From positions 186,001 to 250,000 of the forward strand of contig JAWSVB010000007.1 in assembly GCA_033852135.1 (NCBI GenBank): 64,000 nucleotides of DNA. The letters run 5' to 3'. A model generated the notes under the pieces. It was not told the DNA's origin. It worked only from the letters and a program-made list of their open reading frames with translations, and ran no database searches. Positions within the stretch are counted from its first letter, which is position 1; every line of letters starts with the position of its first letter. The DNA is from QZLE01 sp033852135 (GTDB lineage Bacteria > Pseudomonadota > Gammaproteobacteria > QZLD01). Below are positions 16,386 to 24,800 of this stretch, piece by piece. The translations under genes were made by a program, and so were the position numbers.

Positions 16386-17342
16386 TTATTTAAATATTTT
16401 ATCTGTAAATTTGACATACCAGGCAGCAGACTGCACCTGTATTATATAGGCCAAAGCAATAACAATAGCTATCTCGGCCCCTTGATCTGAAAATGCTGTC
16501 ATAGCAATTGCTAGTGCGATTGATAAATTACGCATCACTGCTCCGTAAACAAGAGCAATTGCATCCCCTCTAGCAAAAAACAGTTTTCCAACTAATGTAC
16601 TTAATCCAAAATTGAGCACATAGATAAATAGGAGGGGGAGAAAAATTCTAATTATCAACTGCGGGTCAGCAGTAATATCTTTAGCCTTTAGCGCCATAGC
16701 AACAAAAACAATTCCTAGCACTCCCAATGTAGAGAGCAAAGGAAACTTACCTTTCAAGTTATTGCTATATCGTTCAATACCTATTTTTTTAACAATGATT
16801 TTTCTGGTTAACACTCCTGCAACCATTGGCAAAAAAACTATAAGAACAATTTGAGAAAAGATTTTCACTAAAGGGATCTCAATAGCTGCACCAGCTAGCA
16901 TTTTTATATAAAGCGGCGTCAATAATGATCCAAGAATTAAACCCACAACCGTCATTTTAATTGCTGCAGCCATATTCCCTTTGGCAAATCCAGTCCAAGA
17001 TATTGTCATGCCACTCGTAGGCAATAGAGAGGCTAGTAACAACCCAAGAATAATTGCTGGTGAATCAGCAAAAAACTCATTTCCAATAAAATATGCAACA
17101 AAAGGAATTACGAGAAAATTTATTATCTGAGCAGCAACTTGAACCTTAAAGCCACCACCAGAAAACAGTTTTTCAACTTGAAGGTTTACCATCATTGGGT
17201 AAACCATCAAAAAAGTAAGTGGAATAATCGTTATTTTTAGAAAAGATGCATCAATAAAAAAGCCAAACAGGATGCCTGCAACCATTAAAACAGGGATCGC
17301 AATAATAAGTTTTTTTTGAATTTGCTGCAGAATATGCCACAT
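16386..17342 (-). CDS. BASS/Acr3-like transporter
   Basis: 318 residues with about 10 hydrophobic segments. It resembles the bile acid:sodium symporter / arsenite exporter superfamily (PMMVNLQVEKL in the first third; LLPTSGMTISWTG; GAVMRNLSIALAIAMT). The conserved Cys of Acr3 arsenite pumps is not obvious, so arsenic export is doubtful. As first gene of an operon with a CoA-disulfide/persulfide reductase and a disulfide reductase, it may move a sulfur compound (inference). Confidence 0.75.
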   Translation of the reverse strand: MWHILQQIQKKLIIAIPVLMVAGILFGFFIDASFLKITIIPLTFLMVYPMMVNLQVEKLFSGGGFKVQVAAQIINFLVIPFVAYFIGNEFFADSPAIILGLLLASLLPTSGMTISWTGFAKGNMAAAIKMTVVGLILGSLLTPLYIKMLAGAAIEIPLVKIFSQIVLIVFLPMVAGVLTRKIIVKKIGIERYSNNLKGKFPLLSTLGVLGIVFVAMALKAKDITADPQLIIRIFLPLLFIYVLNFGLSTLVGKLFFARGDAIALVYGAVMRNLSIALAIAMTAFSDQGAEIAIVIALAYIIQVQSAAWYVKFTDKIFK

Positions 17343-17504
17343 GATGATGCCAGCTCGATACTTGTAATAATATCACATACTACACTCATTTATAAAATGT
17401 TACAATATTACTTTTCGTATTTATGATAAAAACCACAAAGCATTGCTTTACAAAGAGAAAGAGAAACACCAAAACCAAAATCATTCGAAATTTTTCAAGC
17501 ATAA

Positions 17505-17655
17505 AAAAACCCACCTGCTTAATAAGCAGGTGGGTTATAACCCCATATCAATTCACCCCATATTCCCCATAACCCTAATTTTTTAGGAAAAAGTACCTTA
17601 GCCGAATACTTAGTCCTAATGTGATGAGTTTTTATGTGCGTATCCTCATCACCTG
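17505..17655 (-). ncRNA. Candidate small RNA 1 (sibling pair)
   Basis: No gene fits in the 836-bp gap 17343-18178. On the minus strand a 23-nt dyad (17687-17709) is followed after exactly 19 nt by TATTAT (17662-17667), and about 150 nt later by a strong terminator (17508-17536). The predicted transcript has an internal hairpin (TGATGAG/CTCATCA) and three copies of TATGGGG before the terminator. The second candidate at 17823-17990 has the same layout and shares AAATTAGGG-(A/T)-TATGGG near its 3' end. Confidence 0.6.
17508..17536 (-). terminator. Terminator of candidate small RNA 1
   Basis: 13-bp perfect stem AACCCACCTGCTT / AAGCAGGTGGGTT with a 3-nt loop. The T run is on the minus strand, so it ends a leftward transcript starting to its right, where no protein gene exists on that strand. 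Confidence 0.85.
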
Positions 17656-17686
17656 GTAACCATAATATCTAATATAAAATTTGCCA

Positions 17687-17709
17687 CAATCGTACTTTGG
17701 TACTATTGC
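17687..17709 (-). promoter_or_regulatory. Conserved dyad upstream of small RNA 1
   Basis: Plus strand reads CAATCGTAC-TTTGG-TACTATTG then C. It matches 18022-18044 at 21 of 23 positions. Its location just upstream of a -10-like TATTAT fits an activator site; the neighbouring LuxR-type response regulator is the natural candidate (inference). Confidence 0.6.
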
Positions 17710-17822
17710 ATCAACATATTTGTTAGCAAAACAAGTAAAGCATCTGATTTAAAAAGATTAAAAATCTTCAACTACCTTAATAATATTTCAAACAACTATT
17801 AATCACATCAGCAAAATAAATA

Positions 17823-17990
17823 AAAAAACCCGCATTTTGCAATATTCAGAATCTCTTCTTAATATTGCAAAATGCGGGTTTAACCCATATCCCTAATTTA
17901 TAACTACTTATAACCAAGCGTTATATTTAACCCTTGGAGGTAATTTAACATGCAAACAATTATTACCAACTAGTTACTAGCTAAATTATG
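17823..17990 (-). ncRNA. Candidate small RNA 2 (sibling pair)
   Basis: Same architecture as candidate 1: dyad (18022-18044), 19-nt spacer, TATTAT (17997-18002), about 168 nt of transcript and a strong terminator with T run. Apart from the promoter dyad and the 3' AAATTAGGG-ATATGGG stretch, its body differs from candidate 1, as in diverged sibling RNAs. No open reading frame of note. Confidence 0.6.
17826..17881 (-). terminator. Terminator of candidate small RNA 2
   Basis: 21-bp perfect stem (AAACCCGCATTTTGCAATAT plus T, with its complement) and a 14-nt loop, followed on the minus strand by seven T. Unusually long and perfect for a terminator. Confidence 0.85.
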
Positions 17991-18021
17991 CAATGCATAA
18001 TATTCACATTTTAAATTACAT

Positions 18022-18044
18022 CAATCGTACTTTGGTATGATTGC
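18022..18044 (-). promoter_or_regulatory. Conserved dyad upstream of small RNA 2
   Basis: Plus strand reads CAATCGTAC-TTTGG-TATGATTG then C, an inverted repeat of CAATC(G/A)TA around CTTTGG. It is also 134 bp upstream of the response-regulator gene on the other strand, so it could serve both directions. Confidence 0.6.
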
Positions 18045-18178
18045 CAAAATGTAAAAAACCATATATAAATCACCTAATAGCAAAATTTTATATTTTAATT
18101 AGTCTATACAAGCAAACCTTGTAAATGTATTTTTCTGATAGACTTTAAATTTAACAATTTCCTCTAGGATAAATTTTA

Positions 18179-18826
18179 ATGCGCTGCCTAATAGCTGAAG
18201 ACCACCCTCTTTTTAGAGATGCGATTAAAGGCCTTCTATTAAGGGCATTTCCTGAAATTGCAATTTCTGAAGCACAGTGCTTAAAAACACTTCAAGATGC
18301 GGTTGAAAACAATGATCATTTTGACTTTGTACTCTTAGACTTAAATATTCCTGGTGTCTATGGTTTCTCTGGTCTTTTGTTTACACAAGGACAACTTGAA
18401 GATACCCCTGTAATTGTCATATCTGCAAATGAAGCCCCTGATATCATCAGCAAGGCGTTTAATTATGGAGCAGATGCTTTTATACCAAAGTCTTCTTCGA
18501 CTGAAATCATAATAAATACCATAACTAAGATAATGGACGGTGAAAAAATAGAGCAACCACCGTCTTTTAAACAAGAGTCACAAGAAGAGGTCGAAACATA
18601 TAAAAATATAAAAAAACTATCTCCACGCCAATTTGAGATTTTATTAATGCTGACAGACGGCTTATTAAATAAACAAATTGCTGCAGAGCTAGATTTATCT
18701 CTTTCAACTGTTAAGTGCCATATTTCAGCAATAATCAAAACACTTGGAGTAAACACCAGAACCCACGCCGCATTAATAGCCAAAAAACTTGATGTTAGCG
18801 ATAAAGTGGAATTATCTGCTGGATGA
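18179..18826 (+). CDS. NarL/LuxR-family response regulator
   Basis: 215 residues. Receiver domain (1-120) with acidic pocket AEDH, phospho-acceptor Asp54 (FVLLDLNIPG) and conserved Lys in FIPKSSS. The C-terminal LuxR-type helix-turn-helix (about 148-205) is LSPRQFEILLMLTDGLLNKQIAAELDLSLSTVKCHI. AGGAT precedes the ATG. The partner kinase gene begins 4 nt after the stop, so they form a two-component system. Candidate targets are the twin dyads upstream and the duplicated periplasmic/barrel genes downstream (inference). Confidence 0.92.
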   Translation: MRCLIAEDHPLFRDAIKGLLLRAFPEIAISEAQCLKTLQDAVENNDHFDFVLLDLNIPGVYGFSGLLFTQGQLEDTPVIVISANEAPDIISKAFNYGADAFIPKSSSTEIIINTITKIMDGEKIEQPPSFKQESQEEVETYKNIKKLSPRQFEILLMLTDGLLNKQIAAELDLSLSTVKCHISAIIKTLGVNTRTHAALIAKKLDVSDKVELSAG

Positions 18827-18830
18827 CTGA

Positions 18831-21215
18831 ATGATCACATCCTCAAAACTATTCAGAAAAGTATTCTTTTACCTACAAGGAGTAATTCTCCTTTTTTTTG
18901 TAGGGTTACTAGTATTTGCAGCCCCACATCTTGAAAATCAACTGTATAAAAATGAAGAAAAAATCACTAAAACTTTTCTGGATAATGTTGTAACCCTAAT
19001 AAGGGGAGAGTTAAGCGCAATTGACACCTACTGGAAATCTTCTATTGATGAAAGACAGAAAAAACATATTGAAATTACAGAACTTCAAATTGAGATTATC
19101 ACCTCAGGTTATACAAATTTATTCAAACAAAATAAAAAATTAAATAAAGAGCAAATACCTAGTGAAATAGGCAAATTCCAGCTTTCTACCTCTGGTAAAT
19201 TAATAATCATCAATAAAGATGATGTCGTTATCTATCATTCAAAAACCAACCATATCAATCAGCACAAAAACACTATAAAAGATGCGTATAACAGTCCTGT
19301 ATTCGCATCACTAGAGAAAAATAAAGGGCAGTTCATTCAATATTGGACCAAAGAAGATAAAAAAGAAGCATACAAAATTATTTATTATCGCTATATCCCA
19401 GAACTATCCTGGTATATAGGTCTTGAATTTACCCCTAATAACTTATTTAAAGAGGTGGAAAAAAGAGAGGAGCAGATAGTAACCAAGGTGGGAGCCTTAT
19501 TAGCAAAACTGTCTATCAGAAGTAATGGCCAACTTATGATATTCGACGAGAATTACAAGCTAAAAATATCCCCAGAAAAACACAACACACCCGGTCAACA
19601 TATATGTCAAAAAGACCTAATTGCTAAATTAAAACAACTAGATAAAACTGTAAATAATATACAACAAATCCGCTGGGGTGGTAATTCAAGAGCCAAAGAA
19701 TGCTCAAAGGAGATGACTGGCTGGAGCTTCTATTTTGCTGATTTTGACTGGAACATACTATTAGCACATACAACTGACGATCTTTATAAAGCATCAGATG
19801 AACTTAAAAACAGGCTAATCATATCTGTTACAATAATGCTTATAGCTTTAAATATCTTAGCCTTATTATTTTTCCGCAAAGTATCAACACAAGTAAGCAG
19901 TCTATCTAAAGTAGCTGAAAAAGCGCGAGCAGGAGATTTAACTCACCAAGCAGATGTAACAAGCAATGATGAACTAGGTGATTTAGCAATATCAATTAAC
20001 AGCATGATTAATAGGATAAATGAGAGAACACAAAAGCTAAACCAACTTAATTGTGACTACCTAGAAGCTAAAACTGATGCCGAAAAAGCAAATACCAGCA
20101 AAACTCGCTTTCTTGCAGCTGTAAGCCATGATCTGATGCAACCTCTAAATGCAGCCAAACTATATCTTTCATCAGTTTTCATGGATCAAGATGAAAATCA
20201 AAAAGAAAAAGATACTATTTCAAAAGCCTCAACTGCTATAGATATAGCAGAACAGATGATACATGAGTTAGTAGATATATCTAAACTTGATGCTGGTGAG
20301 ATACAACCAGACCTAGAAACATTCCCTCTACAGGAAATTTTTTATCAACTAGAATCAAATTTTAAAGTATTAGCTGAAAAGTGGGGGCTAGACTTTAGAC
20401 TAGTTAACAGCTCATGTTTAGTAAACAGCGACAAGCGCTTTCTTAAACACATACTACAAAACTTTATCTCTAATGCTATTAGATATACACAGGAAGGTAA
20501 GGTCCTGATTGGATGCAGAAAAAATAAAGACATAATTTCTATTCAGGTTTGGGATACTGGTCCAGGAATCCCTAAAAACGAACAAGAATTGATATTTCAA
20601 GAGTTTGTCAAAGGCAAAAACCAGTCTAACAAAGGGGAAAACCGAGTTGGCCTTGGCCTCGCCATCGTAAAAAAAATGGCTTCAATATTAGATGTAAAAA
20701 TTGAGCTTAAATCTCAACTAGGCAAAGGTACTGTTTTTTCTGTATCGATCCCGTTTGCTGGACATATTAAAACACTACAGTCGCAACAAAACACCAACCA
20801 TGCAAATAGTATTGATGAATTAATTTTAGAAACGAAAAACACTATCGAAGATAAGACTGTTATCTGCATAGATGACGATTTGAGATCACTAGATGCAATG
20901 GAAGGTATTTTAAAAAAACTATCATGCAATACCATACTGATCTCATCTATTGATGAAATTGATGATCTGGAAGAAAAAGATATCAAAGAGTGCAGTTTAA
21001 TATTTTCCGACTACTCCCTACAAAATGATGACACTGGAATCGATGCGATACAGCTCTTAAATAAAATATCTGGGCACAATATCCCTGCAATAATAATTAC
21101 GGGTGAAAGATGTGAAAAAGTATTTAACATCTGCGCTAAGCATGGATATCAAACGTTAAAAAAACCAGCTGCAATTGAAAAAATTATCAACTGTGTAAAT
21201 CACTTAAATCTATAA
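18831..21215 (+). CDS. Hybrid sensor histidine kinase with periplasmic sensor domain
   Basis: 794 residues. First membrane helix at about 10-30, large Cache-like extracytoplasmic region (about 35-325), second helix (about 328-347), HAMP, then HisKA with His433 in SHDLMQPLNAAKLYLS. The HATPase follows with N-box NFISNAIRYT, DTGPGIP and GLGLAIV. A C-terminal receiver (about 675-794) has Asp727 in FSDYSLQ. The SHDLxQPLNAA box is typical of the NahK/ErcS/FlhS group of kinases that pair with LuxR-type regulators. Ligand unknown; it sits at the inner membrane facing the periplasm. Confidence 0.92.
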   Translation: MITSSKLFRKVFFYLQGVILLFFVGLLVFAAPHLENQLYKNEEKITKTFLDNVVTLIRGELSAIDTYWKSSIDERQKKHIEITELQIEIITSGYTNLFKQNKKLNKEQIPSEIGKFQLSTSGKLIIINKDDVVIYHSKTNHINQHKNTIKDAYNSPVFASLEKNKGQFIQYWTKEDKKEAYKIIYYRYIPELSWYIGLEFTPNNLFKEVEKREEQIVTKVGALLAKLSIRSNGQLMIFDENYKLKISPEKHNTPGQHICQKDLIAKLKQLDKTVNNIQQIRWGGNSRAKECSKEMTGWSFYFADFDWNILLAHTTDDLYKASDELKNRLIISVTIMLIALNILALLFFRKVSTQVSSLSKVAEKARAGDLTHQADVTSNDELGDLAISINSMINRINERTQKLNQLNCDYLEAKTDAEKANTSKTRFLAAVSHDLMQPLNAAKLYLSSVFMDQDENQKEKDTISKASTAIDIAEQMIHELVDISKLDAGEIQPDLETFPLQEIFYQLESNFKVLAEKWGLDFRLVNSSCLVNSDKRFLKHILQNFISNAIRYTQEGKVLIGCRKNKDIISIQVWDTGPGIPKNEQELIFQEFVKGKNQSNKGENRVGLGLAIVKKMASILDVKIELKSQLGKGTVFSVSIPFAGHIKTLQSQQNTNHANSIDELILETKNTIEDKTVICIDDDLRSLDAMEGILKKLSCNTILISSIDEIDDLEEKDIKECSLIFSDYSLQNDDTGIDAIQLLNKISGHNIPAIIITGERCEKVFNICAKHGYQTLKKPAAIEKIINCVNHLNL

Positions 21216-21304
21216 AACAAACTTCAATACAAACAGATATACAAAGTTTGCAATTTAAAATCATTTTATGCAGAATAAGCCCACCCTAATTTAATAAAAA
21301 TATA

Positions 21305-21718
21305 ATGTATTTTAAATGGATACTCCTAAGTCTCGCTTTGTGTACAGCAGGTTACACAAATGCAATTGAGATCATAACTTCAGAACCAAAGAATAGTTCT
21401 GTTATAGATGCCGATTTCGTCAAAGCGATATTCTCAGGTAGGGTTAGGTATTGGCCGAATGGAATGCCAATCAAAGTGATAACACTCCCTAAAAACAGCA
21501 AACAACATCTCGAACTGTGTAAGGTTTTTCTGAAAACTCACCCAAGACAATTTTCCAGAAACTGGGACATAATCATATTCTCTGGTTTTGGTGAAAAACC
21601 TACAGAGGTTGAAACGGAATTAGAAGTAATAGAAAAAATTAAAGCTACACCAGGAAGTATTGGATATATAAATAGCGACAATGGAACGGAGGGGTTAAAT
21701 GTCTTATTCACTAAATAG
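21305..21718 (+). CDS. Short PstS-like periplasmic protein, copy 1
   Basis: 137 residues with a signal peptide (MYFKWILLSLALCTAGYTNA). The mature part resembles a short lobe of the phosphate-binding PBP family: FVKAIFSGRVRYWPNGMPIKV, then HPRQFSRNWDIIIFSGFGEKPTEV and GSIGYINS. It is far shorter than true PstS (about 320), so it may bind an anion or act as a periplasmic adaptor. It overlaps the start of the barrel gene by 20 bp. Copy 2 at 23052 differs at only 12 of 137 residues by eye. Confidence 0.8.
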   Translation: MYFKWILLSLALCTAGYTNAIEIITSEPKNSSVIDADFVKAIFSGRVRYWPNGMPIKVITLPKNSKQHLELCKVFLKTHPRQFSRNWDIIIFSGFGEKPTEVETELEVIEKIKATPGSIGYINSDNGTEGLNVLFTK

Positions 21719-22925
21719 CCACCTCAAAGCTGCATTAGTTTTCATTGCCTCAATTTGCAGCTTTACTGCAAATAGTTTTGAACTTGGTCCTGTTCAAATA
21801 CATGGTTTTTTAAGCCAAGGGTATATTTACAGCAGTGGCAATGAATACCTTCAAGGCAGCGATTCAGGCGGAACGTTTGACTTTTCTGAAGCTGCTATAA
21901 ACTTCCTCTACCGCCCTACAGACAGGATCTTCTTATCCAGCCAACTTATATCCAGAAACTTTGGCGATGCATATAGCAACGAAAAAGATATCGACATTGA
22001 CTACATGTTTTTATCGGCCAATCTACATGCATCAAGCACAAATGAATTTAATATAAATCTAGGCAGATTAAAAACGTCATACGGTATATTTAACAACAGT
22101 AGAAATATACCGTTCACACATGTTGGTATAATATCAGATCAAACTCTATACAATGAATACGACCGTCATCTAACACTTTACGGAGATGGCATATCACTTG
22201 ATTTTAAGCATAGAGCTGACTTTGGAGATCTCAGGTTAGTATACCAAAATGCCATATTAGCCGATGACAAAAGAGATGCGTTTGCTACCGCACCTGAAGT
22301 TGCAGATATGATAAGTGACTTCGACGACGTAAAAGGCCAAGTACTTTACCTTTCATACTCTTTACCAAATAAAGGTATAGACTTCAGCTTCTCCCATAGC
22401 CTAATTGAAGCAGACAAAATTGTAATTCCTAATTTATACCATCCAACATTAACTTTCTTTAATAGATATTGGCGTCAAAAAGCAAAAAACAATATTCTCT
22501 CAGCTAGGTATCGCAGCCAAAACTATACACTTACAGCAGAGTATATAAATAGATCTATACACCACACTTTTGATAACCAAATCATTTCAAATGGTGTAAT
22601 TGTAAGTGAAGAATCAATTCAAAAAACAGACAGCATATACCTACAAGGAGCATATCGTTTTAGATATGATATTGAAGGATTTATCAGCTATCACCGCGCA
22701 GTTGAAAAAACAAATGGCGAAACAGATTACAACACCCCGTTTAATAAATTCCGTAAGCAATGGGTGGTAGGCTCTAACTGGGATATATTTGAAGACACCC
22801 TACTAAAAGCTGAGATGCATTTCATTGATGGCAATTTTGACATGATAAAAGAGCCTGGAATCAACCAAGATGGTATTGATAGAAAATGGAATATGTTTGT
22901 AATGCAAATATCTTATAAATTTTAG
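21699..22925 (+). CDS. Outer-membrane beta-barrel (porin-like) protein, copy 1
   Basis: 408 residues. Signal peptide (HLKAALVFIASICSFTANS) and a mature protein of alternating amphipathic strands beginning ELGPVQIHGFLSQGYIYSS. It ends in QISYKF, with the terminal Phe expected for BAM-dependent barrels. Residues 20-200 are close to copy 2; the later loops diverge strongly. ATG 21699 has GGAGGGG upstream, inside the end of the PstS-like gene. Probably forms a pore or binding site for the same substrate as its partner (inference). Confidence 0.8.
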   Translation: MSYSLNSHLKAALVFIASICSFTANSFELGPVQIHGFLSQGYIYSSGNEYLQGSDSGGTFDFSEAAINFLYRPTDRIFLSSQLISRNFGDAYSNEKDIDIDYMFLSANLHASSTNEFNINLGRLKTSYGIFNNSRNIPFTHVGIISDQTLYNEYDRHLTLYGDGISLDFKHRADFGDLRLVYQNAILADDKRDAFATAPEVADMISDFDDVKGQVLYLSYSLPNKGIDFSFSHSLIEADKIVIPNLYHPTLTFFNRYWRQKAKNNILSARYRSQNYTLTAEYINRSIHHTFDNQIISNGVIVSEESIQKTDSIYLQGAYRFRYDIEGFISYHRAVEKTNGETDYNTPFNKFRKQWVVGSNWDIFEDTLLKAEMHFIDGNFDMIKEPGINQDGIDRKWNMFVMQISYKF

Positions 22926-23051
22926 CTAGTTGAGCTACATATTAACTACTACATCCAACCTTTAATAAACTAATATTTTCATAAAGCGATATATTGAAAT
23001 TTAATTCGAGATTATGCAAAATACTCCAAATCATAACTCAATAAAAATAAA

Positions 23052-23465
23052 ATGTTTTTAAAATGGATCCTCCTGAGTCTCACTTTGTGTACTGCAAGCT
23101 ACACAAATGCGCTCGAGATAATAACATCAGAACCTAAAGACAGTTCTGTTATAGATGCTGATTTCGTAAAAGCGATATTCTCAGGCAGGGTTAGGTATTG
23201 GCCAAATGGAACGCCAATCAAAGTGATAACACTCCCTAAAAACAGCAAACAGCACCTCGACCTGTGTAAGGTTTTTCTTAAAATTCACCCAAGACAGTTT
23301 TCCAGAAACTGGGACATCATCATATTCTCTGGTTTTGGTGAAAAACCTACAGAGGTTGAAATAGAATTAGAAGTAATAGAAAAAATTAAAAATACACCAG
23401 GAAGTATTGGATATATTAATAGCGATAATGGAACGGAGGGGTTAAATGTCTTATTCACTGAATAA
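23052..23465 (+). CDS. Short PstS-like periplasmic protein, copy 2
   Basis: Second member of the tandem duplication: 137 residues, signal peptide MFLKWILLSLTLCTASYTNA, about 91% identical to copy 1 by eye. It overlaps the following barrel gene by 20 bp exactly as copy 1 does, showing that the two-gene unit was duplicated as a block. The 126 bp before it contains no recognisable terminator, so it may be read from the copy 1 promoter. Confidence 0.8.
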   Translation: MFLKWILLSLTLCTASYTNALEIITSEPKDSSVIDADFVKAIFSGRVRYWPNGTPIKVITLPKNSKQHLDLCKVFLKIHPRQFSRNWDIIIFSGFGEKPTEVEIELEVIEKIKNTPGSIGYINSDNGTEGLNVLFTE

Positions 23466-24684
23466 CCTCTTTAAAGTTGCAATGGTTTTTGTAGCCTCAA
23501 TATATAGCTTTGCCGCAAATAGCTTTGAGCTGGGCCCGGTTCAGATACATGGCTTTTTAAGTCAAGGATATATATACAGCAGTGGCAACGAATACCTTCA
23601 GGGCAGCGATTCTGGCGGATCATTCGACTTCTCAGAAGCAGCAATAAACTTCCTTTACCGCCCAGCTGACAGACTATTTCTATCCGGACAGTTTATCTCC
23701 AGAAACTTTGGCGATGCCCACGGCAACGAAAAAGATATTGATATCGACTACTTATTTGCTTCAGCCAACTTATTTGCATCTAGTACAGATGAGTTCACCG
23801 CGCACTTAGGAAAAATAAAAACCACTTATGGAATATTCAATAACAGTAGAAATATTCCATTTACCCATGTTGGGATCATCTCTGACCAAACCCTTTATAG
23901 CGAGTATGACCGTTATATGACCCTTTATGGCACTGGAATATCCTTGGATTACAAACACAGAGCTAGCTTTGGAGACTTTAGGGTTATATATCAAAATGCA
24001 AAGCTATCCGATGATAAGAAAGATGCATTATCAACTTACCCAGGGATTGACCCAGACTCTGTTACTGAATTTGATGGGGTAGATTACTCAGTACTACATT
24101 TCCTACTATCACCATCTGATACAAACCTAGAGTTCGGATATTCTCATGGCCGGATTGATGCCGACAAAATGTATATTGCTAACCAGATACACCCAAATCC
24201 AATGGTAGGTTTATTTGATACACATTGGAGCCTTGCAGCAATTAACAACATCTACTCAGCCAGATACACTACAGAAAAATTTACCTTAACCGCTGAATAC
24301 ATGAACAGAGTAGTAAGGAATAAATATAAGCATCTGCCGCATAATACAGTTTTCCCATCTGCTGAAGACCACTTAGTTCTTAAATCAGACAATGCATACA
24401 TACACGGCGCTTATAGATTTACTTATGATGTTGAAGGCTTTTTAAGTTACCACTTCGCTACTGTGGAAGCCAATGGTGTGAAAAACTATGGAGCTCCATA
24501 TAATCAATACCGCAGACAATGGGTTGTAGGCGCAGACTGGGATATATTCGAAAACACCCTGCTAAAAGCAGAATTCCACATGATAGACGGAACTTACGAC
24601 ATGATCAAAGAGCCAGGCGTAAACCTGGATGGTGTTGATAGAAAATGGAACATGTTTGTAATGCAGATATCTTATAAATTCTAG
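23446..24684 (+). CDS. Outer-membrane beta-barrel (porin-like) protein, copy 2
   Basis: 412 residues; same start, signal peptide and C-terminal strand (VMQISYKF) as copy 1. The N-terminal 170 residues and the last 70 are highly similar to copy 1. The middle (about 180-330) differs, mainly in likely surface loops. Retention of the core with divergent loops suggests the two barrels serve different ligands or avoid the same phage or immune contact (inference). Confidence 0.8.
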   Translation: MSYSLNNLFKVAMVFVASIYSFAANSFELGPVQIHGFLSQGYIYSSGNEYLQGSDSGGSFDFSEAAINFLYRPADRLFLSGQFISRNFGDAHGNEKDIDIDYLFASANLFASSTDEFTAHLGKIKTTYGIFNNSRNIPFTHVGIISDQTLYSEYDRYMTLYGTGISLDYKHRASFGDFRVIYQNAKLSDDKKDALSTYPGIDPDSVTEFDGVDYSVLHFLLSPSDTNLEFGYSHGRIDADKMYIANQIHPNPMVGLFDTHWSLAAINNIYSARYTTEKFTLTAEYMNRVVRNKYKHLPHNTVFPSAEDHLVLKSDNAYIHGAYRFTYDVEGFLSYHFATVEANGVKNYGAPYNQYRRQWVVGADWDIFENTLLKAEFHMIDGTYDMIKEPGVNLDGVDRKWNMFVMQISYKF

Positions 24685-24800
24685 CCTGATTAAATATCAC
24701 AGCTGTACGCTAAAACCATAAAAATAACATTCTCAAGCTATAATTGAGTACATAAATACCATAAAATGGTCAATGCACTTTCATTAAAAGAACAAATAGC

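Noticed and set aside
17600..17680. tRNA gene or riboswitch in the gap before the response regulator
   Set aside because: No cloverleaf or T-arm sequence, and the downstream genes are not metabolite genes; the small-RNA explanation fits better.
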